From NCBI GenBank assembly GCA_964652075.1, contig CAZYZQ010000129.1, positions 1 through 5,030 of the forward strand: 5,030 nt of DNA, read 5' to 3'. Origin of the DNA: CAZYZQ01 sp964652075 (GTDB lineage Bacteria; Bacillota; Clostridia; Oscillospirales; Oscillospiraceae). Made by a program: the position numbers and the translations under genes. This document shows positions 4,993 through 5,030 of the stretch, piece after piece (positions within the stretch are counted from its first letter, which is position 1; the number at the start of each line of letters is the position of its first letter). Below the pieces are notes generated by a model, which searched no databases, was not told the DNA's origin, and saw only the letters and a program-made list of their open reading frames with translations.

Positions 4993-5030
4993 GTTCCCAG
5001 CTCCTGTTCCTGCCAGTCCGCGCCGCCCGC
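4989..5030 (-). CDS. Last codons of an upstream gene, cut by the window edge
   Basis: On the minus strand the frame entering from the right edge reads AGGADWQEQELGT and ends in TGA at 4991-4989. This stop overlaps the ATG of the next gene as ATGA, the same coupled arrangement as in the regulator operon. The next gene's ribosome binding site lies inside this tail and no promoter is visible between them, so the two are probably one operon. Only 13 residues are visible, so neither family nor function can be given. Confidence 0.5.
   Translation of the reverse strand, partial: AGGADWQEQELGT

Overview
The window looks like a GC-rich Firmicute, most plausibly a gut Clostridium-class bacterium of the Oscillospiraceae/Ruminococcaceae kind. 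This is inferred from strong AGGAGG-type ribosome binding sites, sigma-A promoters of the TTGACA-17-TATNAT form, a DUF3169-type membrane protein beside a small Xre/Cro regulator, and a secreted protein with a Firmicutes-style Ig-like domain. No rRNA, tRNA, CRISPR array, transposase or phage gene is visible. The short contig-like sequence and a corrupted stretch near the right end suggest a draft or metagenome assembly.

Layout, left to right. (1) 1-516 (+): the 3' end of an unrecognised gene, closed by a textbook terminator. (2) 560-1642 (+): a two-gene operon of a 69-aa helix-turn-helix regulator and a six-segment DUF3169-like membrane protein, joined by an ATGA overlap. Its promoter is covered by three 18-bp near-palindromes, TGACAA-N6-TTGTCA and derivatives, which are very likely the regulator's operators. 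(3) 1643-1802: a gap that starts with a possible structured element (10-bp terminal inverted repeat, 1643-1716) and ends with a long terminator hairpin. (4) 1803-3487 (-): two paralogous membrane-anchored extracellular proteins in tandem, 381 aa then 134 aa. The second contains only the N-terminal module of the first. Each has its own good promoter. (5) 3633-4133 (+): a small P-loop kinase-like protein, divergent from the paralogs, ended by a bidirectional terminator. (6) 4199-4992 (-): a single-pass membrane-anchored protein whose frame is broken by a C-rich imperfect 47-bp duplication. Removing 47 bp restores a continuous 248-aa protein. (7) 4989-5030 (-): the last codons of another gene, overlapping the start of (6) by ATGA.

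The best biological signal is the operator array at 568-639. The second is the truncated tandem paralog pair. The break at 4811-4870 is more likely a sequencing or assembly artefact than biology, because nearly every mismatch between the two copies is a change to G on the minus strand. I see no clear sign of a wholly new defence or mobile system. The autoregulated HTH/DUF3169 pair is the part whose function is least described.
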